From Candidatus Zixiibacteriota bacterium (GTDB taxonomy: Bacteria; Zixibacteria; MSB-5A5; DSPP01): a stretch of 64,000 nucleotides of DNA. The translations under genes and the position numbers were made by a program. How positions within the stretch are numbered: the stretch's first letter is position 1; each line of letters begins with the position of its first letter. The DNA lies in contig JAKEHY010000015.1 of the NCBI GenBank assembly GCA_022614805.1, positions 93,201 through 157,200 on the forward strand, written 5' to 3'. The notes below the pieces were generated by a model, which made no database searches, was not told the DNA's origin, and worked only from the letters and a program-made list of their open reading frames with translations. Of the stretch, positions 17,793 to 25,200 are shown one piece after another.

Positions 17793-19141
17793 TTTTTTCT
17801 TGGTTCACGGCGCGCTTTAAAGGATAACTTTATGGGCACCCCGTCAAAACCCAGCTGTTCGCGCAGTTGGTTCAAAATATACCGCTTGTACGAATCCGCC
17901 AAAAGCTTCGGAAAATTCGAGAAAAACACAATCTCCGGCGGTTTGGTGCCGACTTGGGTGCCGTAGTACAACTTGATATGCCGGCCCAAAGCGGCGGGGG
18001 GCGGCTGGACTTGGGTGATTTCTTCGAGAAATGCATTAAGCTTGGAGGTGGTTACCCGCTTGGACCAGATTTCGTACAACTCCGCCGCCAAGGGCAAAAG
18101 CTTGGAAACCCGCTGTTTGGTCAAGGCGGAAATGAAAATGACCGGGGCGAAGAAAAACTCCCCGGCTTTTTTCTGAATCGCATCGGCATATTTTTCGGCG
18201 GTCTTTTCGTCCTTTTCCACCAAATCCCATTTGTTCACCGCCCAGATTAAAATCTTATGCTGGTCCAGAATTTCGCTGGCGATGGCCATATCCTGCCCGG
18301 TCACCCCTTCCATCGCGTCGATGACGAGGAAGCAAACCTCGGCGCGGGAGATGCTGGAGAGGGCCCGGAGATTGGAGTAAAATTCCACATCCTCTTTCAC
18401 TTTGGCTTTGCGGCGCAGGCCGGCGGTGTCGATGAGGGTAAAACTCTGCCCATCCCGCGCCAGCTCGGTGTCAATCGCATCCCGCGTGGTGCCGGGGTTT
18501 GGAGAAACGAGCACCCGCTTTTTGCCTAACAAGGCGTTGACGAGCGAGGATTTACCCACATTCGGTCTCCCCACTACCGCAACCGGTATGCTTTTCTTTT
18601 TCTCTTCCTTGGCTTTGGGCAGGCTTTCGGCGATTTTATCCAAAAGCTCACCCGTGCCACGGCCGGAGGCGGCGGAAACGAAAACCGGCTCCCCCAGCCC
18701 CAAACGGGCAAAGCGGGCCGCCTCCCCTTCTTCCTTTTCGCTGTCCACCTTGTTGACGGCCAGAATCGCCGGTTTGCCGGACTTGTGGAGTATCCGCACA
18801 AGATACTGCTCCTCCTCCTGCGTCCCCACCTGCACGTCGGTGACGAGAACGACCAAATCCGCCTCCTGAATGGCCGTATCCACCTGCTCCCGCACCAGCC
18901 GGGCGATTTCGCCGTGGTCCTGCGGGCCCAACCCCCGGTCCGCATGCCGCCCCGGAATGTAGCCGCCGGAGTCCACCAGATAGAAATTCCGCCGGTTCCA
19001 GTTGGCCAAATGGTAATTCAAATCCCGCGTCACCCCCGGCTGACCGTGGACGATGGCCAGCCGCCTTTTGATAAGCCGGTTGAACAGAGTCGATTTCCCC
19101 ACATTCGGCCGGCCGACGATGGCAACGATGGGAACAGGCAT
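17789..19141 (-). CDS. der: ribosome-assembly GTPase Der (EngA)
   Basis: A double-GTPase required for 50S ribosomal subunit maturation. Two G domains are evident: GRPNVGKSTLF near the N-terminus and GRPNVGKSSLV in the middle, each with NKxD (NKVD, NKWD), and a C-terminal KH-like domain. The frame opens at 19168, but I start at ATG 19141 (MPVPIVAIVG), giving 450 aa: the extra nine residues would overlap the likely promoter and Der proteins normally begin just before the first strand. It overlaps plsY by 4 bp. Confidence 0.95.
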   Translation of the reverse strand: MPVPIVAIVGRPNVGKSTLFNRLIKRRLAIVHGQPGVTRDLNYHLANWNRRNFYLVDSGGYIPGRHADRGLGPQDHGEIARLVREQVDTAIQEADLVVLVTDVQVGTQEEEQYLVRILHKSGKPAILAVNKVDSEKEEGEAARFARLGLGEPVFVSAASGRGTGELLDKIAESLPKAKEEKKKSIPVAVVGRPNVGKSSLVNALLGKKRVLVSPNPGTTRDAIDTELARDGQSFTLIDTAGLRRKAKVKEDVEFYSNLRALSSISRAEVCFLVIDAMEGVTGQDMAIASEILDQHKILIWAVNKWDLVEKDEKTAEKYADAIQKKAGEFFFAPVIFISALTKQRVSKLLPLAAELYEIWSKRVTTSKLNAFLEEITQVQPPPAALGRHIKLYYGTQVGTKPPEIVFFSNFPKLLADSYKRYILNQLREQLGFDGVPIKLSFKARREPRKK

Positions 19142-19150
19142 AGAAAAACG

Positions 19151-19178
19151 AATATACTTAGTAGTCAAAAAGGGTCAA
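19151..19178 (-). promoter_or_regulatory. candidate promoter of the der operon (leaderless)
   Basis: On the - strand TTGACC (19178-19173), a 16-bp spacer, then TATATT (19156-19151). The predicted start of transcription lies 3-5 nt before ATG 19141, so the message would be essentially leaderless. No Shine-Dalgarno is visible before that ATG. Confidence 0.5.
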
Positions 19179-19246
19179 CTTTAAGACATTCTCTAAAATA
19201 AATATGGTTGCTTAATTATTCAAAATTTGCCTTATTTGTTACAATT

Positions 19247-19615
19247 ATGGAAAATAAACCCATAGCGGAAATTAAGGTTTTGCGTGCCGTTTATGAGGTT
19301 TTCCAGAAGCAAAAAGGGGCGTATAAGGTCTTAAATCAAAACCGAAAGTTGCCAGATAAAAGATATGAAGATCTCTTGCCCGAAGATACTGTTGAGTTGT
19401 TGCACCGCGAATTAGGTGGACGTGGATTAGAGATAACAGTTGAAAGTGTTGAGAATTCACCTATTGGCGACAAGATTTTGAAAAATAGTGGAAGAAAAGG
19501 GCGAGAGCTCTATTATTTTATTCTGAAAGGTTTAGTTGTTTTATGTGCTTTAGGTCGAGGCAAAGTTATTGAAACGAAAAAAAGAAGTCCAAAAATTCTA
19601 TTTGCTATTTATTAG
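19247..19615 (+). CDS. hypothetical protein, AT-rich
   Basis: A 122-residue protein of unknown function if started at ATG 19247 (MENKPIAEIKV); the frame is open from 19208. It is charged, has no signal peptide or membrane helix, and matches no family I recognise. A possible promoter, TTGCTT (19208) with an 18-bp spacer and TTATTT (19232), again implies a nearly leaderless message. The AT-rich composition is unlike the flanking der operon and TolB-like gene, so it may be acquired DNA. Confidence 0.45.
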   Translation: MENKPIAEIKVLRAVYEVFQKQKGAYKVLNQNRKLPDKRYEDLLPEDTVELLHRELGGRGLEITVESVENSPIGDKILKNSGRKGRELYYFILKGLVVLCALGRGKVIETKKRSPKILFAIY

Positions 19616-19630
19616 CTTAAGGAACTGACG

Positions 19631-21049
19631 GTGAAAAAACCAACCCTATTTGCATCAGTGGTATTGCTAACAATTAGCTGGAAAGTATCAACCGCTCGAA
19701 ATGGCCCCTTCTTCTGCCAGGAACTCTCCTGGTCACCGGATGGGAAGAGAATTGCCTTTTCGGCGCGGACGGAGAAGGAGCCGTTTGAAATCTACGTGGT
19801 CAACGCCGACGGCTCCGGCTTGAAGCAGCTTACGAATGACTCTTCCGAGGATTATTGGACTTCCTGGTCGCCGGATGGAAAGAAAATCGCCTTCAACTCC
19901 AATCGGGACGGCAACTACGAGATTTACATTATGGATGCCGATGGCAGTAATCCCACCCGTCTGACCAATCACGCCGAAAAGGACATCGGTCCGTCTTTTT
20001 CACCGGACGGGAAAAAAATTGCGTTCACGTCGGTTCGGGACGGAAACTACGAATTGTACGTGATGAATGTCAATGGCACGGGTCTAAAACGCTTGACCAA
20101 TACCCCGCACAAAGAATACAACCCAATTTGGTCGCCGGACGGCAAAAGGCTGGTTTACTACTATGAAAAAGGAGACCGCAAAGACCAGATTTATATCTGC
20201 AACGCCGATGGCTCAAATCCAAGGAACATTACGAATAATGAGGCCAACAATATCTTTCCGGCTTGGATGGCAGGCGGCAAGGAGATCATCTTTACCTCCA
20301 ATCCGAACCGAGTTGAAGGGATTTATTCCATCAAACCGGACGGCTCGGGGCTGAAGTCGGTTAAAACGGGAGAAAGGCGCGCCTTCTTTGCCCGCTATTC
20401 ACCGGATGGCTCCAAGCTGGCCGTCATCACCGGCGGCTGGCCGAGCTCCAACATTACGATTATAAATGCGGACGGGAGCAATCCAATTCCGGTTCAACTT
20501 GCCGGGACGGATGAATACAAGCAGCTTATGGTCGTCCGGGAATTTGCGCAGGCGAGGGCGGGCGGGGATAATATCAGGGCGCTCTCCTACCTTGCCGACA
20601 CCTGCAGGATTTGGTTTGAGAAAAAAGAAGGCCCCGGCCGTCCCTGGAAGATGGACGGCCCCTGGGCGCATTGGGATGAGTTTTTCCATTCAAAACAGAC
20701 CTATCGGGACTGGAAATCGGAAGGAAACGCCGTTTCGGCAATCATCGACGAAACCAACGACTACTATCGCCTGCTCGACTGGGAGCCGGCCCCGGTTCTT
20801 TTGACCTGGTGGCTGGATGGAAATGACAAAATTGCCGGCTATCTGGTAAAGGGATTGGAGGAAGGCCCTGCCAAAAACCGGATGGAAGAATTCAAGGAAT
20901 GGGCGCAAAAAAACCACCCGGAGGAACTGGCCTATCTCTTGCCGGAAGGAAAAATCAACCCGGACGGCGACCGCCCGGAGCGGTGGAGGAAAATTTTGGT
21001 TGAGTGGAGGAAGGCAGCTGGTCTAAAGCCTGTCCTGTTGTCGGATTGA
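19631..21049 (+). CDS. TolB-like WD40/PD40 beta-propeller protein
   Basis: A 472-residue probably exported protein. An N-terminal hydrophobic stretch (LFASVVLLTISWKVSTA) resembles a signal peptide. Residues about 25-300 contain at least six PD40 repeats of the form SWSPDGKKIAF...YVVNADGSGLKQLT, giving a TolB-type propeller. The last ~170 residues resemble a compact alpha/beta NTF2-like fold (QARAGGDNIRALSYL, WKMDGPWAHWDEFF), which is less certain. The start is GTG 19631 with AAGGA upstream. It is not a canonical TolB, since no Pal/Tol neighbours are seen. Confidence 0.82.
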   Translation: MKKPTLFASVVLLTISWKVSTARNGPFFCQELSWSPDGKRIAFSARTEKEPFEIYVVNADGSGLKQLTNDSSEDYWTSWSPDGKKIAFNSNRDGNYEIYIMDADGSNPTRLTNHAEKDIGPSFSPDGKKIAFTSVRDGNYELYVMNVNGTGLKRLTNTPHKEYNPIWSPDGKRLVYYYEKGDRKDQIYICNADGSNPRNITNNEANNIFPAWMAGGKEIIFTSNPNRVEGIYSIKPDGSGLKSVKTGERRAFFARYSPDGSKLAVITGGWPSSNITIINADGSNPIPVQLAGTDEYKQLMVVREFAQARAGGDNIRALSYLADTCRIWFEKKEGPGRPWKMDGPWAHWDEFFHSKQTYRDWKSEGNAVSAIIDETNDYYRLLDWEPAPVLLTWWLDGNDKIAGYLVKGLEEGPAKNRMEEFKEWAQKNHPEELAYLLPEGKINPDGDRPERWRKILVEWRKAAGLKPVLLSD

Positions 21050-21097
21050 TATTTCAGATACAAGCCGAACGCCAGCCCTTCTGTATTTTACACCTCA

Positions 21098-21170
21098 CCC
21101 CCTGACCCCCTCTCCACAAATACACCTCATCCCCGGCCCTTCTCCACGCGTGGAGAAGGGGGAAAAACAC
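21098..21170. repeat. palindromic repeat pair downstream of the TolB-like gene
   Basis: Contains CCCTTCTCCACGCGTGGAGAAGGG with a CACCTCATCCCCGG flank, plus a partial CACCTCACCCCCTGACCCCCTCTCCA unit. It belongs to the same CTCCA...TGGAG family that brackets the DUF559 gene. Confidence 0.75.
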
Positions 21171-21180
21171 CGTTTCGTCC

Positions 21181-21225
21181 TCCCTCTCCATTTGATGGAG
21201 AGGGAGTTAGAGGGTGAGGTGTCTT
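21181..21225 (-). repeat. palindromic repeat overlapping the 3' end of the DUF559 gene
   Basis: CCCTCTCCATTTGATGGAGAGGG followed by AGTTAGAGGGTGAGGTGTCTT. The TAA stop of the DUF559 gene (21209-21207) lies inside this unit. It is in the same orientation as the copy at 21581-21623. Confidence 0.8.
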
Positions 21226-21569
21226 TTGGCCGCAACGGCAACAATCTTCGCTAAAACCCTTTCCGTTCGTTTCAGCACTTCCTCATTATCAAATTTCATC
21301 ACCCGCAATCCTCTTCCTGCCAGCTCTTCTTTCCTGATTTTATCGTATTCCCTCTGCTCGGCTTGATTATGCACTTTGCCTTCCAATTCGACGACCAGGC
21401 CTGCCTCGACACAGTAAAAGTCGGCAATGTAGCGACCCAAGGGATGCTGCCGCCGGAATTTCAGCTCGCTCAAGTGGCGGTTTCGCAGGCACTTCCACAA
21501 AAGTTTTTCTGCCGTAGTCGACTCTTTACGAAACTTTCGGCAAAGTTCAAAAACATAAGCCGGAATCAT
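21207..21569 (-). CDS. DUF559 (Vsr-like fold) endonuclease domain protein
   Basis: A 120-residue protein of the DUF559 family, a restriction-endonuclease-like fold related to very short patch repair nucleases. Diagnostic sequence: TTAEKLLWKCLRNR, KFRRQHPLGRYIADFYC, VVELEGKVH and GLRVMKFDNEEVL. I start at ATG 21569 rather than the upstream end of the open frame, because the longer N-terminus is merely the translated palindromic repeat. Repeat copies in the same orientation lie on both sides and supply its Shine-Dalgarno (GGGAG) and its stop codon, which suggests the gene travels with the repeats. Confidence 0.85.
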   Translation of the reverse strand: MIPAYVFELCRKFRKESTTAEKLLWKCLRNRHLSELKFRRQHPLGRYIADFYCVEAGLVVELEGKVHNQAEQREYDKIRKEELAGRGLRVMKFDNEEVLKRTERVLAKIVAVAAKRHLTL

Positions 21570-21580
21570 GACTGTCGTTC

Positions 21581-21623
21581 TCCCTTCTCCACTTGTGGAG
21601 AAGGGTCGGGGATGAGGTGTCTT
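21581..21623 (-). repeat. palindromic repeat overlapping the 5' end of the DUF559 gene
   Basis: CCCTTCTCCACTTGTGGAGAAGGG with the tail TCGGGGATGAGGTGTCTT. It is a direct copy, with substitutions, of the unit at 21181-21225. Confidence 0.8.
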
Positions 21624-21664
21624 ACCGGAGTTGAACTGGGGTTGAGACACTTGCTACAAGCCCC

Positions 21665-22936
21665 TTATTGCTTCGCCACTTCCGGCAAAACGGCTTCCAG
21701 GGCGTCTTTCAGCGTGACGATGCCGGAGAGGATGTTTTTTTTGTCAACTACGGGGACGGCCAGGAAGTTGTATTTAATAAATAACTGCCCCACTTTTTTG
21801 CTGGAATCCTTGAGTTTCACCTTTTTCGGGTGCTTGTTCATAACATCGGCGATTCTGGCTTCCGGAGGATGAATCAACAAATCCCGCAAGGAGAAAACAC
21901 CCAGCAATTTTTCCTCTGCATCCACCACGTAGGTATAGTAATTGCTGGCCACCCCCTTGTGATGGGCGCGGAAATTCTCCATAGCGGCCTGGACGGTCGC
22001 CTCAAGCCCTATCGAGAGGTAGCGGGAGGTCATCAAACTCCCCGCCGTTCCTTCCTTGAAAGTCAAAAGCTCCTTCAGTTCCTGGCGGGTTTCCGGCTCC
22101 ACTTTTTCGATAATCTCCTTCCGGGTTTCCTTGGGCAAATCCTGCAATAAATCGGTGGCCTCATCCGGCTCCATTTTCTCAATCACGTCGGAGGCCTGCT
22201 CTCCGGAAAGCGTTTCGATAATGTATTTTTGAAATTCCGGCTTCAATTCCTCCATCGTGTCGGCCTGAATTTCGACGTCCAAAGTATGGAAGACGTGCTC
22301 CCGTTTTTTCCGGTCCAATTCCTCGATGATGTCGGCCAGGTCGGCCGGGTTCAAGTCCTTCAGTCCGCGCGCGGCGACGTTCAATTTCAACCGTTTTTTC
22401 TCCGGGTCGGAGGCGAGCGGCTGGATGTATTTCCAGCTGACCATCCGGTCGGGCAATAGGTAGGAAAAAAGCCACTGGGTTACGCCGTCGGCGATTTTCG
22501 TCCAGCCCAACCGGCGCAGAATGCCGCGAAAGCCGACGTCCACGTGCACCAGCCGCAGCTCCCCCTTGTTGATGAGAAAATGCAGGTCGTTGGCCCGCTC
22601 AATCTTGGAACCGAAGGTGTCCACCACCTGCTTGTCCAGAACCTCGTCGTGCAACAACACCTGCGCCGGGTTGGCGGAAAGCGGACGCAGCTGCTGGGCT
22701 GCCTCCGGTTTGGCCACGAGCGTGTGGCCGTCCAGATGCAGAATATGCTTCCAGTCCAGTTCCCAGTATCCCTTTTTCCACCTCGATTTCAGCACCACCC
22801 GCTCGACGTTTGGAAAAAACTCGTCCAAAACGACGGCGACGTCCACCAGCCGCCCGAGGGAACGTCCGCTCTCGTCCGGCACCGTCCGGCCCAGAAGTTC
22901 GGAGAAAAAAATGAAGGTCTGGATTTCGCTGTTCAT
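21665..22936 (-). CDS. soluble MgtE N-terminal/CBS domain protein
   Basis: A 423-residue cytosolic protein. The N-terminal ~170 residues look like two PRC-barrel-like segments (LGRTVPDESGRSLGRLVDV; ERANDLHFLINKGELRLVHVDVG). An MgtE_N helical domain follows (LNPADLADIIEELDRKKREHVF, LSGEQASDVIEKMEPDEATDLL), then two CBS domains (GSLMTSRYLSI..., ADVMNKHPKKV...). The magnesium-channel membrane domain of MgtE is absent. The start is ATG 22936, overlapping the PHP stop as ATGA; the longer open frame to 23080 lies inside the PHP gene. Probable role: Mg2+/nucleotide-sensing regulator of a partner, not identified here. Confidence 0.85.
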   Translation of the reverse strand: MNSEIQTFIFFSELLGRTVPDESGRSLGRLVDVAVVLDEFFPNVERVVLKSRWKKGYWELDWKHILHLDGHTLVAKPEAAQQLRPLSANPAQVLLHDEVLDKQVVDTFGSKIERANDLHFLINKGELRLVHVDVGFRGILRRLGWTKIADGVTQWLFSYLLPDRMVSWKYIQPLASDPEKKRLKLNVAARGLKDLNPADLADIIEELDRKKREHVFHTLDVEIQADTMEELKPEFQKYIIETLSGEQASDVIEKMEPDEATDLLQDLPKETRKEIIEKVEPETRQELKELLTFKEGTAGSLMTSRYLSIGLEATVQAAMENFRAHHKGVASNYYTYVVDAEEKLLGVFSLRDLLIHPPEARIADVMNKHPKKVKLKDSSKKVGQLFIKYNFLAVPVVDKKNILSGIVTLKDALEAVLPEVAKQ

Positions 22937-23976
22937 TCCTTCTTTCCGGTCAAACGGATGTGGTTGGAGTAAATCCACCCTTTGTTCCCTTTCAAAACTT
23001 CGATGCGATACAGCCCCGGCTGGCGGGTCTGGCAGATGAAAGCGTCCCCAAGGGCCTCCTTTACCAACTGCCCGTCGCAAATCAGGCGGAAACGGCCGCG
23101 TTTCGGGGCTTTTGCCGACAGATTCACCAGCCCCTCGATTTCCATCTCCTCCCCTATTATCGCCTCATTCCCCTTTTGTTCGGCCTTGAACTCAAACCCC
23201 CTTGCATCCCCCCAGCGGAAGTTGGAGCCGTACACGCTGCAATTGCGAAAGGCGTCCAACAATTCCTCTTTGGCCAGCTCGAATTTCTGAGAAAGGGGTT
23301 TGCGCAGCATCAAATTCGTGCGCAGGGCCTTGAACTTGACCGCATAGGGAAATATGCGCACGTGGATGGGGCCGAAGATTTTGTGGCGAAAAGCGTGGGC
23401 GTCGGCCGACATTATCCCGCAGACTCTTTGCTTTTGGCTCAACCGGTCCCAGATTTCCAAAACCTCCTTTCTGGGGATGACCAAAAAACGGCGCGGGGTG
23501 AAAAGCATCAGGGGGCGGTTGGCCGGGGTCAAATGCTCCATCCATTCGGACATGTGGTTCCAGACCTCGATGCCATGATACCCAACCGCCTTCCAGGCGG
23601 TCCAGGGATAAAGACCGTATTGCGGCAGGACGCTTCGGGTTTCAATCGGATGGGCGATGATGCCGACGCCGCCGCGGCGGGCCACTTCCGCAACGTATTC
23701 CTCCGCCGAGGCGCCGAACGGAATCGTCTCTTTCAAATTGAAGGCGAGGAAGTGATTTTTATTCTCCCGGTCGTTGATTTCGCAGCCGATGATGGCCAGG
23801 GTTTTGTCATACCACCCCTCCTTCCCCTCCTTCAGCTTCTTCAGGGTGTTATGGTCGGAAAACATCATAAAATCAAGCCCGCATTCCTGGCCGGTTTTGA
23901 CCACTTCGTCAAAAGGCAAGGTTCCGTCGGAGTCGGTCGTATGAATGTGGATGACGCCGGAGTAATGGTAGTACAT
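22933..23976 (-). CDS. PHP-domain phosphoesterase
   Basis: 347 residues with a polymerase-and-histidinol-phosphatase (PHP) fold. Metal ligands are visible in HIHTTDSDGT (N-terminus), SDHNT, GCEIND, AHPIE and SADAHAF. A C-terminal beta domain of about 80 residues (RFRLICDGQLVKE...GLYRIEVL) resembles the carbohydrate-binding-like tail of CehA-type PHP proteins. Its ATG overlaps the MFS stop (TGATG) and its stop overlaps the next ATG. A metal-dependent phosphoesterase is likely; the substrate is unknown. Confidence 0.88.
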   Translation of the reverse strand: MYYHYSGVIHIHTTDSDGTLPFDEVVKTGQECGLDFMMFSDHNTLKKLKEGKEGWYDKTLAIIGCEINDRENKNHFLAFNLKETIPFGASAEEYVAEVARRGGVGIIAHPIETRSVLPQYGLYPWTAWKAVGYHGIEVWNHMSEWMEHLTPANRPLMLFTPRRFLVIPRKEVLEIWDRLSQKQRVCGIMSADAHAFRHKIFGPIHVRIFPYAVKFKALRTNLMLRKPLSQKFELAKEELLDAFRNCSVYGSNFRWGDARGFEFKAEQKGNEAIIGEEMEIEGLVNLSAKAPKRGRFRLICDGQLVKEALGDAFICQTRQPGLYRIEVLKGNKGWIYSNHIRLTGKKE

Positions 23977-25199
23977 CAGATTTTCTTCTCTTTGGGCATT
24001 TTCAAATAGATTAAAAAGCCAAAAAGAACCATCAAGTCAAGCGCCAAAACGGCGGCGCGGTAGGAACCGCTCCCCGCCAGCGGGAGCTTGACCACCAGCC
24101 CCCAAACAATCGGCCCGATGATGGCGGCGGCCCGGCCGGAGAGGGAATAGAGCCCAAAAAACTGCCCCAGCTTTTCTTTCGGCACCAATTCGGCCAAAAG
24201 CGGACGGGAGGAAGTCCAGGTGGCTCCCAAAAACATTCCCACGAAGCCGCCCAGAATGTAGAAAACCCAAACGCTCGGGGCGAAAGCGATGGCCGCCAGC
24301 GATAGCAGCCAGCCAATGAAAACTGACTTCAAAGTTCGGCGGGGGCCGATTTTATCCGTCACCCATCCCGCCAGAAAAGCCCCGGCGATGGCCGCAGTAG
24401 TTGCCAGGGCCAGATAGTTGGTCTTGACGCTGTCCGGAATGGCGTACACTTTTTGCATATAGACCGCCATATAGATGATAATCGTCACAACGGCGTCTTC
24501 GAGTAGAAAGTCGGCAATCAGAAACCGTGTGAGCCCAGGATGGCGGCGGGTTTCCTTGAGAATGTTCCAGAGATTGAAGGAATAGGTCGGCGCAACCAGG
24601 GTCCCTTTGACGTGGCGAGTGTGATAGGCCAGATAAAAGATGGGAATTGAGAAAATCAAAAACATAACGGCGGTCGGAATAAAAGCATCCGCCCTCGTCC
24701 CATCGGCCACAAAAGGCCGAACCAGATACAGACCGGCGATGGTGCCGAAGTAGCCCAGTCCCACGCCGATGCCGGATGTTTTCCCCATTCCCATTTCCTT
24801 GGAGACTTCCGGCAGAAGCGAATTGTAAAAGACAATCCCTCCTTCAAAAAAATAATTGGCTACACCGAAGAGAATCAAGGCCGACAGAGCCATCGTTGCG
24901 ACCGGCAGGCCGGAGTTACCCAAAAGTCCCAACGCGGTCGTGGTGGCGATGCAGAAAAGGGTAAAAACGACGAGAAAACGATGGTGATATAAATGCCGGT
25001 CGGCGAGCGAACCGAGGACGGGCAGCGTCAAAGCGACAACCAACATGGAGAGGGAATAGGAGAGACTGTACGAAAGCTCTTTTTGCCCCAAATCAAAGAT
25101 GACCCACTGGGCAAAGTAAAGCGAGACCACGTTCATCGAAAAGATAGTGTTGGCAAAATCGTAGCTGGCCCAGGCCCAGATTTTCCAGGGGAGCCTCAT
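23976..25199 (-). CDS. MFS transporter (UMF1/Atg22-like)
   Basis: A 407-residue inner-membrane carrier with about 12 helices. The beginning MRLPWKIWAWASYDFANTIF is typical of the UMF1 branch of the major facilitator superfamily, and loop motifs such as GSLADR and GWVTDKIGPRR are present. The start is ATG 25199, one base after the stop of the upstream barrel gene, with the Atg22-like first helix beginning directly; the open frame further upstream lies within that gene. Substrate unknown; homologues are annotated as putative effluxers. Confidence 0.9.
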   Translation of the reverse strand: MRLPWKIWAWASYDFANTIFSMNVVSLYFAQWVIFDLGQKELSYSLSYSLSMLVVALTLPVLGSLADRHLYHHRFLVVFTLFCIATTTALGLLGNSGLPVATMALSALILFGVANYFFEGGIVFYNSLLPEVSKEMGMGKTSGIGVGLGYFGTIAGLYLVRPFVADGTRADAFIPTAVMFLIFSIPIFYLAYHTRHVKGTLVAPTYSFNLWNILKETRRHPGLTRFLIADFLLEDAVVTIIIYMAVYMQKVYAIPDSVKTNYLALATTAAIAGAFLAGWVTDKIGPRRTLKSVFIGWLLSLAAIAFAPSVWVFYILGGFVGMFLGATWTSSRPLLAELVPKEKLGQFFGLYSLSGRAAAIIGPIVWGLVVKLPLAGSGSYRAAVLALDLMVLFGFLIYLKMPKEKKI

Positions 25200-25200
25200 C

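Noticed and set aside
19142-19168. Longer der product starting at TTG 19168
   Set aside because: The extension overlaps the -10 promoter hexamer and lies upstream of the normal Der N-terminus; no Shine-Dalgarno.
21570-21650. N-terminal extension of the DUF559 protein
   Set aside because: It is the translated palindromic repeat (TPHPRPFSTSGEG); the DUF559 domain begins after ATG 21569.
22937-23080. N-terminal extension of the MgtE_N/CBS protein
   Set aside because: It runs inside the PHP coding sequence and lacks homology; ATG 22936 with an ATGA overlap is better.
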